Assembly: GCF_038069945.1 (NCBI RefSeq)
Contig: NZ_JBBPEV010000002.1
Span: 62,001-126,000, forward strand
Length of the DNA: 64,000 bases
Direction: 5' to 3'
Origin: Aquabacterium sp. A3
GTDB taxonomy: Bacteria; Pseudomonadota; Gammaproteobacteria; Burkholderiales; Burkholderiaceae_C
Position numbers and translations under genes: made by a program. The notes beneath the pieces were generated by a model, which was given only the letters and a program-made list of their open reading frames with translations, did no database searches and had not been told where the DNA came from. Of this stretch, positions 63,447 through 64,000 are shown in pieces; position 1 is the first letter of the stretch; every line of letters starts with the position of its first letter.

Positions 63447-64000
63447 ATGAGTGGCTTGGGTGGTTTGAACAAGACCCCATCGGGCATGGTGCTGGGCATG
63501 GTGCAACTGCAGTTGCCCGTGGTGGAGACCCCGGCGCAGCTGGCGGCGCAAACCCAGCGCATCGTGGACATGGTGGGTAAGGCCCGCCGCAGTTACCCGG
63601 GCATGGACCTGCTGGTGTTCCCGGAGTATTCGCTGCATGGCCTGAGCATGAGCACGGCCGACGAGTTGATGGTGACGCTGGACGGCCCCGAGGTGGCGGC
63701 CTTCAAGGCGGCCTGTGTGCAGCACAAGATCTGGGGCTGCTTCTCGATCATGGAGAAAAACCCCGGTGGCATGCCTTACAACACGGGCCTCATCATCGAC
63801 GACCAGGGTGCGCTGCAGCTGTACTACCGCAAGTACCACCCCTGGGTGCCGGTGGAGCCCTGGGAGCCCGGCAACATGGGCATCCCCGTCATCACGGGCC
63901 CCAAGGGCGTGAAGCTCGCGCTCATCATCTGCCACGACGGCATGTTCCCCGAGATGGCGCGCGAATGCGCCTACCAGGGGGCTGAGTTGATGATCCGCAC
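63447..64000 (+). CDS. amiF: Formamidase (AmiF family), N-terminal part; truncated at window end
   Basis: The first 184 residues are present. ATG 63447 has AGGAG nearby. Sequence MSGLGGLNKTPSGMVLGMVQ and the triad residues Glu60 (VFPEYSLHG), Lys (YYRKYHPW) and Cys (IICHDGMFPE) match AmiF formamidases: formamide to formate and ammonia. Distinct from the nitrilase NitC (CHDG instead of CWEH). Located after the BMP importer, so it may act on imported amide-containing or formamide-yielding compounds. Confidence 0.9.
   Translation, partial: MSGLGGLNKTPSGMVLGMVQLQLPVVETPAQLAAQTQRIVDMVGKARRSYPGMDLLVFPEYSLHGLSMSTADELMVTLDGPEVAAFKAACVQHKIWGCFSIMEKNPGGMPYNTGLIIDDQGALQLYYRKYHPWVPVEPWEPGNMGIPVITGPKGVKLALIICHDGMFPEMARECAYQGAELMIR

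Overview
The window looks like chromosome of a high-GC betaproteobacterium of the order Burkholderiales. The evidence is the gene order dprA / LysM protein / def-fmt-htpX, a PEP-CTERM protein, GTG/ATG starts with GGAG-type ribosome sites, and the style of the chemoreceptors and TetR/acyl-CoA genes. The genus cannot be fixed from sequence reading alone; the Aquabacterium/Ideonella/Leptothrix neighbourhood would fit. No rRNA, tRNA, CRISPR array, insertion sequence or prophage was recognised. Coding density is high, and most of the very long opposite-strand frames are GC-rich shadows.

Layout. 0-6.4 kb: an MSHA-type (type IV pilus-like) minor-pilin operon with two tandem MshQ-like adhesin genes, the first cut by the window edge. 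6.4-9.7 kb: a large membrane c-di-GMP enzyme. 9.8-18.4 kb: housekeeping genes (htpX, fmt, def, LysM protein, dprA, lipB, lipA) with a chemoreceptor placed between lipB and lipA. 18.5-19.8 kb: a PEP-CTERM surface protein. 19.9-28.7 kb: a MocR-type regulator divergent from a complete eight-gene Nit1C cluster (nitrilase, radical SAM, acyltransferase, AIR-synthase-like protein, glycosyltransferase, flavoprotein and two small family proteins), the cluster linked to cyanide assimilation and nitrogen starvation in other bacteria. Its promoter region carries a strong sigma-54 match, an NtrC-like site and TTGATCGC repeats. 28.8-32.7 kb: a gfc/yjb exopolysaccharide operon with GfcC and YjbH fused into one protein. 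33.4-41.9 kb: a Baeyer-Villiger-type monooxygenase, a TetR regulator, a short-chain dehydrogenase and an HSL-type esterase that share an operator, interrupted by YidB/DUF3597/DUF481 genes and a five-gene arsenic operon (arsR-arsI-arsC-aqpS-arsC). 41.9-42.85 kb: a palindrome-rich, gene-poor stretch. 42.9-46.2 kb: two divergent chemoreceptors. 46.2-55.8 kb, all minus strand: acyl-CoA dehydrogenase, TetR, a tiny peptide with a double-glycine-type leader, TolC, HlyD and a C39 peptidase ABC exporter, then acyl-CoA ligase. 56.1-60.1 kb: a secreted pectinacetylesterase-like protein, a secreted lipase and an unknown membrane protein. 60.2 kb to the end: a BMP-type nucleoside/nucleobase ABC uptake system without its ATPase, and the start of a formamidase gene.

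How the parts may work together. Nitrogen scavenging is a theme: nitrilase/Nit1C under probable sigma-54/NtrC control, and a BMP importer next to formamidase. A second theme is the cell surface and its extracellular products: MSHA-like pilus, exopolysaccharide, PEP-CTERM protein, c-di-GMP enzyme, three chemoreceptors (two with sigma-28 promoter matches) and secreted hydrolases. The least described system is the peptide plus dedicated C39/HlyD/TolC export operon at 47.97-53.13 kb, a candidate bacteriocin or signalling peptide with no recognised homologue by eye.
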